Below are positions 24,681 through 37,700 of a stretch of 64,000 bases of DNA, in pieces. A program made the position numbers and the translations under genes. How positions within the stretch are numbered: position 1 is the first letter of the stretch; the number at the start of each line of letters is the position of its first letter. The notes beneath the pieces are model-generated. The model made no database searches, had not been told where the DNA came from, and saw nothing but the letters and a program-made list of their open reading frames with translations. Origin of the DNA: Bugula neritina (Eukaryota > Bryozoa > Gymnolaemata > Cheilostomatida > Bugulidae); NCBI GenBank assembly GCA_964035545.1, contig OZ037766.1, positions 23,597,267 to 23,661,266 of the forward strand. Reading direction: 5' to 3'.

Positions 24681-26687
24681 ATGGTAGGTAGAATTCTATA
24701 TGTGTGATGTTCTAGCCCACTTATTACTATTCTGTCAATGCTGTTGTTGCTATTTGTGCTATTGAAACCTTTTTATATAACCCATTTTCTGCCCTTGTTT
24801 TGCAAAAAAAAATATGACCAATGGTTTCGTAACTGCATTGATAAAACCAGCCATAGGTCTCACAACTATTACAGCTATTTATATATTGTTGTTATCATAT
24901 TTGTTCAACGATGTGCTTGTACTTCAACTTTCAGCATGAAGAACTATAATTATGACGACAAATGATCTTGGACATTTTTCAAAATTATTTATTTGAAGTT
25001 AATACTCCTTTAGTATTCTAAATATGCATTGCTCTATCTTTTTAAAGATTGGACTATCTGTATTGTAATGAGTTATTTTAAGTTTTTCATATTGGTAAAA
25101 ACTAGCACCGGTCTCCCAATTCTCTTTACGTTGAAGATGCCATAAGTAATTAAGAAAACCTTGAATAAGATGCCAAAATAATAATAGCTTTTATTAAAAC
25201 TCTTTAATGTGATACGTATAACACGTAACATTTATTACACAGTAAAGTTTGCTCTTCAGGCGAAACATTTGATACAAATTGTGGTGCAAGGAATTACAGT
25301 TGTTGGGCGAGCATTTGGTCAAGCTGTTAAGCAGGAAATCAGGTATAGCCAGGAAGCTGCTAAAAGGTCTGGTGGTGGTGAGAAGGGTCAAAGGTCAGCT
25401 CAGTCTGACCTCTACCATGGCTTGACCTTACAGGTGAGGCACAAGTGTATTTATAACTTATATTATGTGTGGTGGCTCCTGAAGTATGACTTCTAATTTG
25501 CTATCATTTATATAAAATAATTGCTGTAAATCCCATGTTTTAGTGGCCGAATGTACTGCTTAAGTTGCCTGCTGCATGTTCTGTTGGTTACACTCTTATT
25601 ATTTCTGTGAAAAGAGTTTTCATCAGCAAGAAGTAGAAACAATCTATCTTTTAATATAAAATTTAGTTATATGAATTTGATATAAGAAAGAAAATAGCAT
25701 GTCGACAACCAAACAGCCTACTATTCAGTTTTTTTAGGATTGACTTTTTAGCTCAGTGAATAAGCGCTCACTCCATACACAGAGCAGGTACTGTATGGGT
25801 TCAACCCTCACAGCCGGCTGGCTATTTTCAAAAGGGCTATTTATTATAAAGACCAAACTTTGGATAGTTGTTTCTTGAACATGTTGAGTTGTCATCTCTT
25901 TGTATCCTTGGTCACAGCCCAGCTGTTTGTATTGACAGGAGGCACAACAAGTTCTCAATGTTAAAGACATCACAGATACTGAAACAGTGGAGAAAAATTA
26001 TAATCATTTATTTAAAGTGAATGACAAAAAGTCAGGTGGCAGCTTCTATCTTCAGTCAAAGGTGAGTGTAGCTTCTCTTGCCAATGATATCTAGAGCCTC
26101 TCACATCCATCCATCCCATCAAAAAGTATGGTGGCTGAGGCAGTTGTTAAGTTTTAATGGAGAGATATATCAGTTAACTTTGACCTCTAAATTAAAATGC
26201 CTGTTTTGTTGAAGTAATAAATGACTGGTGGGTAAAATGTTTTTACAATTGATGATGAAGAATTGGGAGTTGTCTCAATACAGGATACGTTTTTAGAATT
26301 GCTGCAAGCGTGCTAGAAAAAGTTAATTTTCAGCTTTTAAGAAGATGCAGTAGAACATTTTATAAAGGAAAACGGATGTCAAAAAGTGCCAGTACAGCAT
26401 ACACTTCCAATAGTTCAGTTATATTACACCGTTTAGCACAGGCATTTGATGTTCATTATTTGTTATCCTCGTAATTCATTTCTGGTTTAAGCTGTTCATC
26501 TTGTGAACACCTTTAAATCTGTAACTAATCTTTCTACACCAAATGCGTTCAAATTGACACCATTTCTTTTTCTTGGCAGGTTTTTCGAGCAAAAGAACGA
26601 ATAGATATGGAGTTATTAGAAACTTCCCAACAAAAAGAGAATACAACTTCAAAAGACACAGAGAATTCAAACGCTTCCAAAGGATGA
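24681..26687 (+). CDS. PAM16: PAM16/Magmas (Tim16), mitochondrial import motor subunit
   Basis: Pam16 is the J-like partner of Pam14 on the matrix face of the TIM23 translocase; it restrains activation of mitochondrial Hsp70 during protein import. The exons are 24681-24683, 25260-25433, 25939-26061 and 26580-26687, joining to 408 nt (135 residues). Exon 1 contributes only the ATG, followed at once by GTAGGT; exon 2 continues [20 protein letters not shown], which matches the family N-terminus. The J-like part has [13 protein letters not shown], then [10 protein letters not shown] and [19 protein letters not shown], with no HPD motif, as expected for Pam16. The first helix is the membrane-associating segment. 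The C-terminal tail of about 25 residues is hydrophilic and slightly longer than usual. A 95-codon open frame running into exon 2 from 25209 reads through the acceptor and is not the real start. Confidence 0.94.
25738..25900 (+). mobile_element. tRNA-like SINE head in PAM16 intron 2
   Basis: TTTTAGCTCAGTGAATAAGC resembles a tRNA 5' region with A box, and GGGTTCAACCC about 50 bp on is a perfect B-box core. No cloverleaf closes properly and no terminator is in place, so a tRNA gene is unlikely and a tRNA-derived SINE is the better reading. The right end is not defined. Confidence 0.5.
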
Positions 26688-28867
26688 AACTAGCTTATTG
26701 TGCAAAGAGACTATAAATTTTCGAGGAATTAGTTACTGCTACAATGATGTAGTACAAGTAATATTATTTGTCACAGTGCTTTTAGAAACAATTAACCTGT
26801 GCACCTTTGTTCACTTGTTTTTATCACTCAACTTCAAACTTTAGGAAATTGTTCAACTTGTTACTGCTGTTGAAATTAAGATTTTTTACCTGAAATATCT
26901 CTGTCAGTTTTACTGGTTGTACCGAATGACTCATTGTAATTATGTAACTGCTCTATTTTGATTAATTATTTTCACAGCTCATTACAAATTAGAGTGTATT
27001 TATAGTATTTTATGCCCTGTGCTTTTTTGTTAAATACAATATTATAAAGCAGAACTTTATTGATCTATCTTGATTTTACAATTTGTAAATTTGCAAATCT
27101 ACAGTTATTAGCTAATGGCTAATTTCTCCAAAAAATTACAAAGCAGCAAGATGAGTTTTTGTCTACAGGGATTTCAAGGGTGGCATGGCAAGCTTATGTC
27201 CTCTTTTCATTGCTTATTAGAATGTATCATTCATATATTTTGCTGATGACCAAAGATTTGGGAGAGTCTTATAACAACCTGACATGTTAACAGGTGTTAT
27301 GAGGATATAATTAGTGGTTTACTCTTCTTTTTGGTGATTTGTAGTTGTCCATTTTGAATTTCTATTATCACCTAAAAAACACCAAAAAAAATTTGAAAGA
27401 GACTATTTTCAAACTTTGAACTAGCAAAAAATTTTTATAATAATTAAGTAATGATAAAATAGTGAGAAAAAATTCACTGCGTGCGAGAATTATTCTTTTA
27501 TTGAACAGACTTCAATTTTTATTATATAAAAAATTATTATCTTCCTTCACAAGTGAATAATGGGACACAATTATTTGTTTTATGAATTTTTCTTGGTCAA
27601 GAAGATAAAGCATTTTTTTTCTGTCTTGGAGCAAATCAACTGCTTAAAATAAAATAGAAAATATTGTGAATGAATTCACCTGTTACTGCTAGTTGCATGG
27701 CAAGGTACATGTGTGAATTTTACTACAATAGCCATAGCTAAAAAGTTCATAGACAATAATTAACAAAAACCACAAAGTAGGAGCATTACTACTTTTTCAA
27801 TGAATGCAGTAAATATTGTAGATAAAAAGTGTACCAAAATTTATTTCAACTTGAATTTTATTATAAAATAGAAGACTAGAAATTAACAGTGAGTGCATAT
27901 ATAACAAGTATATTGCAGATTCTTTTAAATTAGGCTCATGGGTTATAAAATATTATACTATTCTAATTTATATTTCTGGCTCTAATCAACTGTTGTAATA
28001 AATGTTTGCCCTGGGGATTACGATCAGTACACCTATATTAATGTATTAATGAAAGGGTCACATGAAATTTATGAGAAAGAATTATAAATGATGAGCTTCT
28101 ATAAAAGCAATAAGCTTTTGGGAAAACCCTAAGCAAAGTGCACCAAATAACCTCAATTTCAGCATTAAACTGTCTATGTTTTATGTTGTAACAGTCGTTC
28201 TTGAAACCACTCTAACATCTAAAGTAACATGCCCTGCTGGTAAACAAACAATTAAAGGGCACATGGTGCATGTTTCTATGGAGCCTTTAAAATCAACCAA
28301 CTGAAGTATTCAATATAACAATTTATTGTATTGTGGAGTATTGTTTTATTATGATTACTTATTCTGTATTGAACCTTCTATAGCATAACATGTCTGAGCA
28401 CTTTTATTAAGAAAAGCTTTAAAATGCAAATTAGTTTTGTTTCTGCTTAGTGCCATAAATAAATTGATATTATATAAGTGAAAATATGTACACCAATATA
28501 TACAACCATTATTATAGAGAACTGCTTAAGATCTATTTAGCCTATTGTCTTTAAAATAGTCAATGAAATATATTTAAAGTGTGTTAATTACTTTGTATAT
28601 AAGCTATTAATTAAAAGTAAAAGAATTTAAATATATCTTGCCAGGTTAGCAATTTAATTAAAGATAGGTAAATAAGAAACATTTATTTGTTTATTACTTT
28701 AATGATAAAATAAAACGGATATTTCAAACACTAATGTTGTATTGCTGCCTATCTGTTTTCTTTCTACTTCTGTGTAGAATGCAATCAACCAGTAATTTTG
28801 AGATATAGTAAAAGTTGTCTCATTAGAGCACACTGCATTTATTACATTAGTATGTATATTCTAAGTT

Positions 28868-29080
28868 TGGAGCAACAGTGGTCTGGTTAGAGTACTGACT
28901 TAGTAAACACAAAGTCAGGGGTTTGAATCCCAGTTAAGGCCATTGACGATGTCAAGCAGGACTTTAAGCTTTAACTGATCCTTATCCACAACAGAAAACA
29001 TTTCTATCAGGAGTTTTTACAAGGCACTATAAAGCTATTTGAAAACGTAAGATCCAAGTGAGCATCATTTCTTGCCACTG
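28868..29080 (+). mobile_element. tRNA-derived SINE-like sequence
   Basis: TGGTCTGGTTAGAGTACTGA (A-box-like) and GGGGTTTGAATCCC (B-box core) are spaced as in a tRNA with a long variable region, followed by a non-tRNA tail. The target-site duplication was not found. Confidence 0.5.
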
Positions 29081-32000
29081 AAACGTAAAGAAAAAAAGAC
29101 ACTATTTTTGCAGAGATTCTAAAACTTTAAAATTGTCTGCTGCAGATATAAACATTCTCACACGTTCTAGCATTTATATATAACCATGTGGCTATAATAT
29201 TTATCTGTTGACAAAATCGATATGATATATTATGCTGTATGATAATGCATGCATGTTGCAACTTTAAAAATAATTATACAAGAAAATAATATATTCATGC
29301 TGGTTATAATTGCAGCAATTTGTGCACAAGGAAATCATAACATGGTGTTTTCTTTCAACTACTGCTATATTAACTTACCTTCACAATTCTACAAGGTTTT
29401 CTATAATCTATAATAAGTTGAATGAAATATTATAAAATGAAATCGGAAGTTGCATAGAAAGCTTTTTAAACATATTTTTCAATATTCTTCATCAACCTGC
29501 ATACTAAACAAATTCTATGGAGCTATAAAATCATTATCTGAATAATAATGACTGTCAATGGCTTACATTCTTTATCAATTAGCATAATTAGTGAATCACA
29601 GTTTGATAATTCAAAGATATTCAACGAGAACAATGCCTAAATACTTATATTTTGTGTGTAATTTAATGCATTCTTTATTGAGTTAGTATACTCATACTTG
29701 ACCGGTGGCTAGGCTACATTACTATGAAAACACCAGCACTTATTGATTTCAGAGTCGTCAGCCAATCAGATGCTACGGATAGTTTACGTCTTTATTGTTC
29801 ACAAGGCCATGCGCGCGCGCATATCTATATTTGTTATGATACCACCGTATACACACGGCTGTAGCATATCTCCTGGGACAGTTGACAGAGCATAATAATA
29901 TAATTATATCGTATAGTATACAGTGCTCAGCATTGTATTCAGGTGCAACGTTACAAACAGTTTTTTGCAGATTGAGTTACCAGTCCAGTGAAACTTGATA
30001 GCTAATTTGTTTACTAGAGCTGATATGAAGATGGCTTCAATTAGATTATTAAACACTTAGTAGAACAGGACGGTCACGTATAGTTGGAACACATATTGTC
30101 TGCTCACTATCCAACCTATTACCTGTAGATTACTATTGCTATTCAACTTGCTAACCGGGATAGTCGTTATTGCCATCTTGTAAAGGTAAGGTAGGCCAAT
30201 GTAATACTTCAATTTTTACATAATAGGAAATATTACTTTATGTGATTTATAATTACAGATGTGTTATAGTAGTCAACAGTCTTCTCTTCTTTCTGTTATA
30301 TCTAACTGAATTTTGTAGCCTGAAATTCTTTATTGACATACTAGTATTTATAAGTATTGGCTCAATTCAACAGCAGGTTATGTGTTTTCCATGCCACAAA
30401 TTAAAAACAGCTGCTATTGAATAAGCATTCTATTGGTTTTTGTAATTTTCTAAACCAACAGTAATTTTCAGTTTAAAGTAATTTAAGTAAACAAGAATAT
30501 TTCCCCAACAATGATTGGTATAGTGTTGCCTCTAATGTGCTAAAAGCAGCTATCAAAAACACCTGAAAGCTTAGAACCATCGGATATGAATTTGCAAAGA
30601 TGATGCTGATACCAAAACTGTGTTATATAATTGAAATAGGCACAATAGCCAACTTAGATGTAGATAAATCTAGCTTTTCTTTTCAACTCATCAGATGTTA
30701 TAATTAGCTAATAATGCAACATTTACAATTGCACTGAGCATCAGCAGTTAAAAACATTCAAATGCGCTGAAGATATTTTCTCTTCTATGAAAAAATTATT
30801 TTGGGAGCATTATGTAAGCCAGTTAGTAAGAAACTAAGCTGCATATGAACTTCAGTAGAAGAAAAGACATTCAAGTCTATACTATGTCATGTCATTCATT
30901 TGGTAATAATCATGATGATAATCAAATCATCAGTTAACTTTTAATTATGTATGTTTTTTACTTGCATAGAGCCTTAGTAAGAGCAGCTAAAAAAGTAAGC
31001 GTGAAACTTTTAAATGACTGACAAAACAGCTAGTTGTAGTGCTAAGTAACACTTATGCAGAAACAAACTACTTTATCTAATGACAAAAACTTTAAGGATC
31101 AACATATACATTAGCTGTTGTTATGCCCACACGTTCAAAACTGTTTGTTCACGTATCTCCCTATAAACTACACCATAAAATTGATCTTGATATATAGAGT
31201 ATCTTTCACTTGAGAGCCACTTGTGTGGACACTTTCAAAGCTAACTTGAACTCTAACCTAAGTAATACATATGAGATATAAATAGAATGATAATTGGTTG
31301 CTAATGATAGCTGATAAGAGATCATTGGCCGGGTTTGGCGTTGTAGCCCCAGCAGTAATACAGTATGTTTATAAGAGACTGACAACCTGTTTATATCTTG
31401 AGAGACTGCAGGGTGAGATGTTATGGTGTGCTTCTGTTGATATACTACCCTTGAGTATATAGTATGGTTAATACATTGGGAGAAACAAGTTATACATAAA
31501 GTATAAATAATCTATCTAGGTATCCTGAAAATTTGGTGAATGTCTTAAACAAAGATTTGGTATAGCCAGTGCTCCCAAATGTGCTGCATAGTTGGCTCTG
31601 GGTTATATAATGTTACCCCCCACCTTGGCTTGCAATAGTGAAGTAAGCAAATAGTATCTTCAAGGTGATGCATAAGTTAAAACTTTCTCAACTTGTAGTT
31701 ATTCTGATAGCGGGTAGCTTACTATAGTAATATCTATATGACCAATCCTGCATCCTTCAATTGATAGCCGTTGAACTTTGGGTGCCATTGTTATGTTTAT
31801 AGCCATTTGGGTGTGTTCACATAACCTGAAGTAACATTTAAAAATGCATCTGTATATTACCTATGAGCATTTTAATTTAGCTATGTCGAGTAAAAACTGT
31901 TGCATTTTATTACATGTTAAGCATTCCAGGGGAGAGAACATTTATTGCAGTATGTAGTTGATATAGTTTTTAATAGCTGTATTATTGACTGGCCATATCC

Positions 32001-33169
32001 TTGCTACTAGCCTATATAATGTATATTATAATGTGCTTAGTAATGAACATCGTTCAAAGTATATAAGTCTTCCGGTACCTATGTAACGTAATAAGTAACA
32101 TATAACAGAATATTGTAATGTTAGCGCTTCTTGGTAAATCCATGAAATAATATTAAATTTATGATGTCACACTTTTTACAATGGCAATGATTTATGTAAC
32201 ACCAGGAAATACACTGCAAAAAATATGACATTCTGTGATACAATGAAAATATATATATTCCAGCGCTATACCGAGCATTCAATGAGACTAACTTTTCAGT
32301 TGAAGCACAGTAGATTTCTGTATCTATGTTATCAGCTAATGAAGTTTTTGCTTTATAAAACTAAATCATTATTGGTTAATAACTGTTCGTTGTAATACAA
32401 CAAACTACTTAATGGCAATGCCAAAGGTTAAAAGGTTATGTGAAAATAGAGGAGATCTACCAAATTTCCAAACACTAGTTTTTGAGTTTACTACTCAAAA
32501 GCATTTCATCTGCTGAGAGAATAACTTGCAGCATTATTGTTACTAAGGAGCAAAATATCAAAATAGTTTCCAAGTAGCTGTTAGCAACTGCCAACATTTC
32601 TAAAAGGAAGCTATTTAACTTAGATGACTGTGGGCAGTAGTATAGTAAATAGTTGGCTCTGTGCCAACTGCATTCAGCTATCTGGCTATTCGTGTAGCGA
32701 AATAAGCAAACAATTGATAAATAGAACTACTAGATGGTACTAATGACATTGTGCACTTAGCTTACTATCTAATCGAGTATTTCACTATTCAACAGTAACT
32801 CAAAATTATAAAGTTGATTGGTGGCTTTAGGTGACCAGTAATATTTTCTTTTAGAACATATTAATTGTGGAGTTATGTATATTGCTCCCTATTATAGAAG
32901 TTACAACATAGAAAGAATTGAATAATTTTCCGTGTATTACTCTGCCATAAAATATAACCAGTTTTATTTAGAAAAATATAAGGAGAAGTTTTGGGTCATT
33001 TAATCTTTTCTAGATCATTGAGTAGCTGAGTTTACGCTGTAGCACTTAATATGCTTAGGTGACTGTTTTTAGTTTAGTTACCAAATTTAGAAGGTTTTCT
33101 GTTACTAATATAATATATAAATGCATATATATTGGCTATTATTATTCAGTAGCCAGTTTGTATTGTGTA

Positions 33170-33375
33170 AAGCTTTACTAGTATATTATAGCATGCATTA
33201 CTAGTATATATAGCATGTATTACTAGTATTATAGCATGTATTACTAGTGTATTATAGCATGTATTACTAGTGTATTATAGCATGTATTGCTAGTATATAT
33301 AGCATGTATTGCTAGTATTATAGCATGTATTGCTAGTATTATAGCATGTGTTGCTAATGTATTATAGCATGCAAG
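33170..33375. repeat. Minisatellite, unit about 22-26 bp
   Basis: About nine copies of tattactagtattatagcatg and variants run in tandem upstream of the proteolipid-like gene. Confidence 0.85.
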
Positions 33376-34747
33376 TATTACTCATGGCATATACATGTAG
33401 TAGTATTACTAGTATAACATGTTATGCAACTTAATTGAGACATATGGTCTCTGATTTTATCCTGTTTCATACTTTTGAACTAAATGAAAAGAATTTCTTT
33501 AGATACATTTTTTCTATTGTTACTTATAGTATGACATGTTGAAAGGTTTTGAGTAACACAATTACAGTGGTATAATGACAAAAGCAAGTTAGAGTAACAG
33601 TTAGTACACACACTTGTTACACTGGTTTCCTATAGCTTTTAATTCAAGGAGGAAAATGGACTAAAAATACAGCTTTAGTTTATGATTACACTATTTTGCA
33701 TTACGACTGCTTGCATGCTTTCATTCTCTCTCAGTAAACTGGAGTAGTTTTAACAATTTCTTCAAAATTGACTTTTGAGAACAAAAACCTGATCTAAACT
33801 ACAACAAGCTGATGTTGATCCCTTGCCTTTTCTGAATAGGTGTTTGACAGTATTCAAGTCTCTTCTCTAATAGTTTATGAGGACGTTTGTCAATGCTTCA
33901 CAATCATTAATATCGAATCACAGACTAGCAAATTTTTAGAATTCAATATTAAAATCCTAATAGGCTATACAAACTATATTTAACATATGCTGTAGAAACT
34001 ACAATTGCCTTTTCATAAACTCTACATTTCACTCTTAACAGTTCCTGTCATATCTATTAGCATATCAACTCATTTCTTTGCTTTTATTGATTTCAAGGTT
34101 TAAACAAGCAAATCTAATGAACAACATAGTCTACCGCAGCTGTAATAGTCTCCTTCATAGTATTTGTTTGCTGCCACGTTAGCAACTCGCTGCTGACCAT
34201 AATGTAGCTTTATGATCTTTAAATGCCTTTGAAAATATCACTCCAAAACAGGAAGACCTATAGCTTTATATTTGTCAAAATCAATTTAATTATTTCTTAC
34301 AGTCATTTTACCATTACAATTTGGAAAAATTATAATGATTATGCATGTATATGTGTCACTACTTAACTTGCAGTTATTATAAGCCATCTGTGTAATTAAT
34401 GCTGTATACTAGTAACTATAAAATTGAAAGGGGGAAATAACTCCCAAGTATAAGTAAGTGATGACTTTTAAAACCAAACTAAGTTCAAACATGATGCTTG
34501 TCTAATTTTCTTATTACACTCACTACACTGAATACTACCCTCAGTTAGAGTTGGCAGAGCGGCTCTCTACCTAGTGAGTTATTAATAGAGTGCCGTTTTT
34601 TCTCTTCTGTTCTTGCTGTAAACTGTTGCACATGTAACTGGTTTACTTTAGAGTTGGCAGTGAGTCAAGTGAGTTGAGTTAAATCAGTGTCTCTATCTAC
34701 TGTCCCTACTGTATAAATTGTTGCACCTTCAACTGTTTTATTTTCAG

Positions 34748-37700
34748 GAAGACTGATGTTGACAAACACTTGAATGGTGGTAGTGAAGGCATGTCATATT
34801 CCATGTATCGAGATTATAACACTGACCAGGTTAAAAGTATGCAGACCGGCAAGGTACGCCCCATCATATCAGATCCTATACCAATAGAACCTCTGTCTAG
34901 CCCCAACTCTGCAATACCTTATGCAGGTAAATAAACACTGTATGCATGGCGTAAGGTGTAATGTGTGTATGGGCTATGATTAGTCATTAGCTATACTAGT
35001 GAAAGTAAACAAGCCTTGGATAATTTTAATTTTCATATTGTATATATACCTCATACTTTTAAAAAATAAATATGGTTTTTAAATTTTAAATGATTTTAAG
35101 TTCTATCTGCACTAGAGACTTTAAATAAAGTGTAAAATGTTTGCAAAGGTCTATTTTATAATTTCATGCTGATAACTTATAAGTTTTAACAGATTTATAT
35201 GCACCACCTGCTTTGTGGTGACGGGTCATATATTGGCTTATAAACTATTTTTTGTTGAACTTGAATAAAAAAAGAATAAATGCATCTGAGGAGCATTGAG
35301 TAAAGTGTGTGAGTTAAAATATTTACTAGCTACTAAGACATGCATTCAGTAACGTTTTTAATTATAGTTTATACTTAGTGTACTCTGCATCACGTCGGTG
35401 GAATTGGGTATATGAATTGTAACACGTGTACTTGCTGTGTGCACAATGCACATGTATTTTTAAAACTGAGAAGTCTTTTTTTAAACATGCTAAAGACTTG
35501 TTTCCACTGCAATACAGAAGCAATTAAATACCAAATTTCTATCTGACATCACCAATTAACACCTATATTATTAATATATAGCCTAGTTGATGTTTATTTT
35601 TTTATAAAAATATTAAAACGGTGCATTTAGTTACAGTAAGTGGTAAAAAATAATAGTAGCTTGAGCTATAAAAATGACAAATTCTCTGTTTTTGACGAGT
35701 CGAAAGATGAGTTTGAGATATCCAGAGCACATGACATGAGATATGGAATCACATGACTAAACATAATTCTCTACTCGAGTACGAAAACTGAATAATTAGT
35801 CTCGTATTTAATAAATACTGGGAATTCCAGTTGCTTGTGACAGACTTGTAATGAATGTAATTACAGTTCAAGTTACCGTCTTGACTTTGCATTGCCTTGA
35901 CTGGTTGACAAATTGACAAAAAGTTACACAGATAATTAATTCAGTTAATAGTCTAAAAGACACAGCCATATTCCATGCACCAGGCATGTAATATAAAACC
36001 CGTATATAGTAAATCTTTATGCTTATATGATAAAGTATGTGGTATTTTATTAGTGTTTAGTACAGTATTCATAGCTCAGATCTTATAATACGATGTATTG
36101 TAGTAACTAAACAAAGTGAAACAAATTTTAAGTTGAAATGAAAAACAAGCTATGTTAAAATCTTGTGGTTAATTGCATTAATTGAACATTTGTAAACAGG
36201 CATCTTCTACACATATATGTAAAAGAGGATAAATTATATTTACAATATTTGGTTCAGTTGAAAAAATTATACAAATTTGAGTCTGAATGGATTTTCTTTC
36301 TTAATCTCACTACACACAAAATTTTGAGTTCACATGCTATCAGGTTTATACCAAAGGCAGACATAATTTTGTTGCAGTTGTCTTCTCATGAACAACTTTT
36401 TTTCAATGAAAAGAAGACAACTTCTTTGATTATAAAATTGTGTTCACTTTGAAACTTTGCATCTGTTAATTACAGTAAACATTGTTACTGACAGTAACAA
36501 TTTCTTTTTAAAATGTTTTTGCTGTTTCATTAACAACTTTATATCTCAATAAGCCCATCTGCTGGCTTAAACCGACTGAGTTAAAGTCAATAAAATAGGC
36601 TATTAAATTTTATGCATGTTGGTGACACTGAGGGTATAAACGAATGTTAATTATAGTAAATAAGAATGTTGATTTGCAGTTTAAAAATTGCAAATTTGAG
36701 ATAAGAATATGTATAAATGTCTCTGTAGGATGCAATAAAACATTGTGTTAAAATCACATTAATATAACTTATACAATATAAGCACTAGCATGGTACTACC
36801 AGCACACCTTTCAGTGTGAGATTAGTTACACACATGATGATCACTACCTTTTCGATTTGCAGTCTATAGAAATTACTTTCAGTATACTAAGTTGTCTTTT
36901 ATAGTGGGGGTGCCAACATGCAAAAATGGGCGGGTGGAGCACATCAATACTAACCTTTGTTGCTATATATCACTGCAAAGCCAACATTCTACTGATCTCA
37001 GATCTGCGAGTACCTTTTTTGTATCTGGGGGGGTTCTCTCGTGAGAGGGGTGGATATACAGGGGTTCAGCATTTTTCAAGGGGGGACTATGGAACTCTAA
37101 ATATTTAATTTTCTGAGTAGTTTAAGTTTGACATTAAAAATATTTTCAAGAAATGTTGTACATATATGAAACTTTCTCTAACAAAAATTTTGACCAAAAA
37201 TAAAAAAGTGGGCGGAGCCTATAATATGACAAACTACTTTTTTGCATATACCGGATATTCTCTAAACTGCTACTTTTCTGTTCTAGCATTTAGAGTGTTG
37301 ATTTTTGGTATAAAAATACTCTATTGTGTTCTAATAATGCTCTCCGATTTTCATTACGTTCTGAACTATATAACATCTTTCCCAACCATGACAAATAAAA
37401 AACATAAAACGGGAGTTATCTCCTCCGTTAAAAATTATTGCATTTCTACCCAATAATATTGCTCTTTGTTGATAGGAACAACATCAGCATGATAAAAATG
37501 TATTCTTAGTGTATTTATATTAGCTTATTGACTTATTTTGAATAATTGATTACGATCAATACTATTGAGTATTAATATTCAATATTTACTGTAGAAATTG
37601 AGTGTCAGCAATAATTAACAGACCACTAATATTCGATTTTTTTATCCATAAGTATAGTAACATAAAATATGGTTCATAAAAAAGTAATATTATGATTTCA

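Larger units (their letters stand above)
26688..34747. other. Intergenic region and probable 5' part of the next gene
   Basis: It starts with the PAM16 3' UTR. No coding region is recognised. A SINE-like sequence lies at 28868-29080 and a minisatellite at 33170-33375. Around 29760-30190 there is a CCAAT motif, a short run of gcgcgcgcgc and, at 30186, an AAGGTAAGG donor. That could be the promoter and a non-coding first exon of the plus-strand gene that starts coding at 34791, but nothing proves the link. Confidence 0.4.

Noticed and set aside
25738-25815. tRNA gene, suggested by A- and B-box-like motifs
   Set aside because: Acceptor and anticodon stems do not pair, and no terminator run follows at the expected place; a SINE fits better.
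37166-37456. 96-codon frame repeated in both arms of the transposon (also 41521-41811)
   Set aside because: No recognisable motif; its duplication follows simply from the arms being near-identical.
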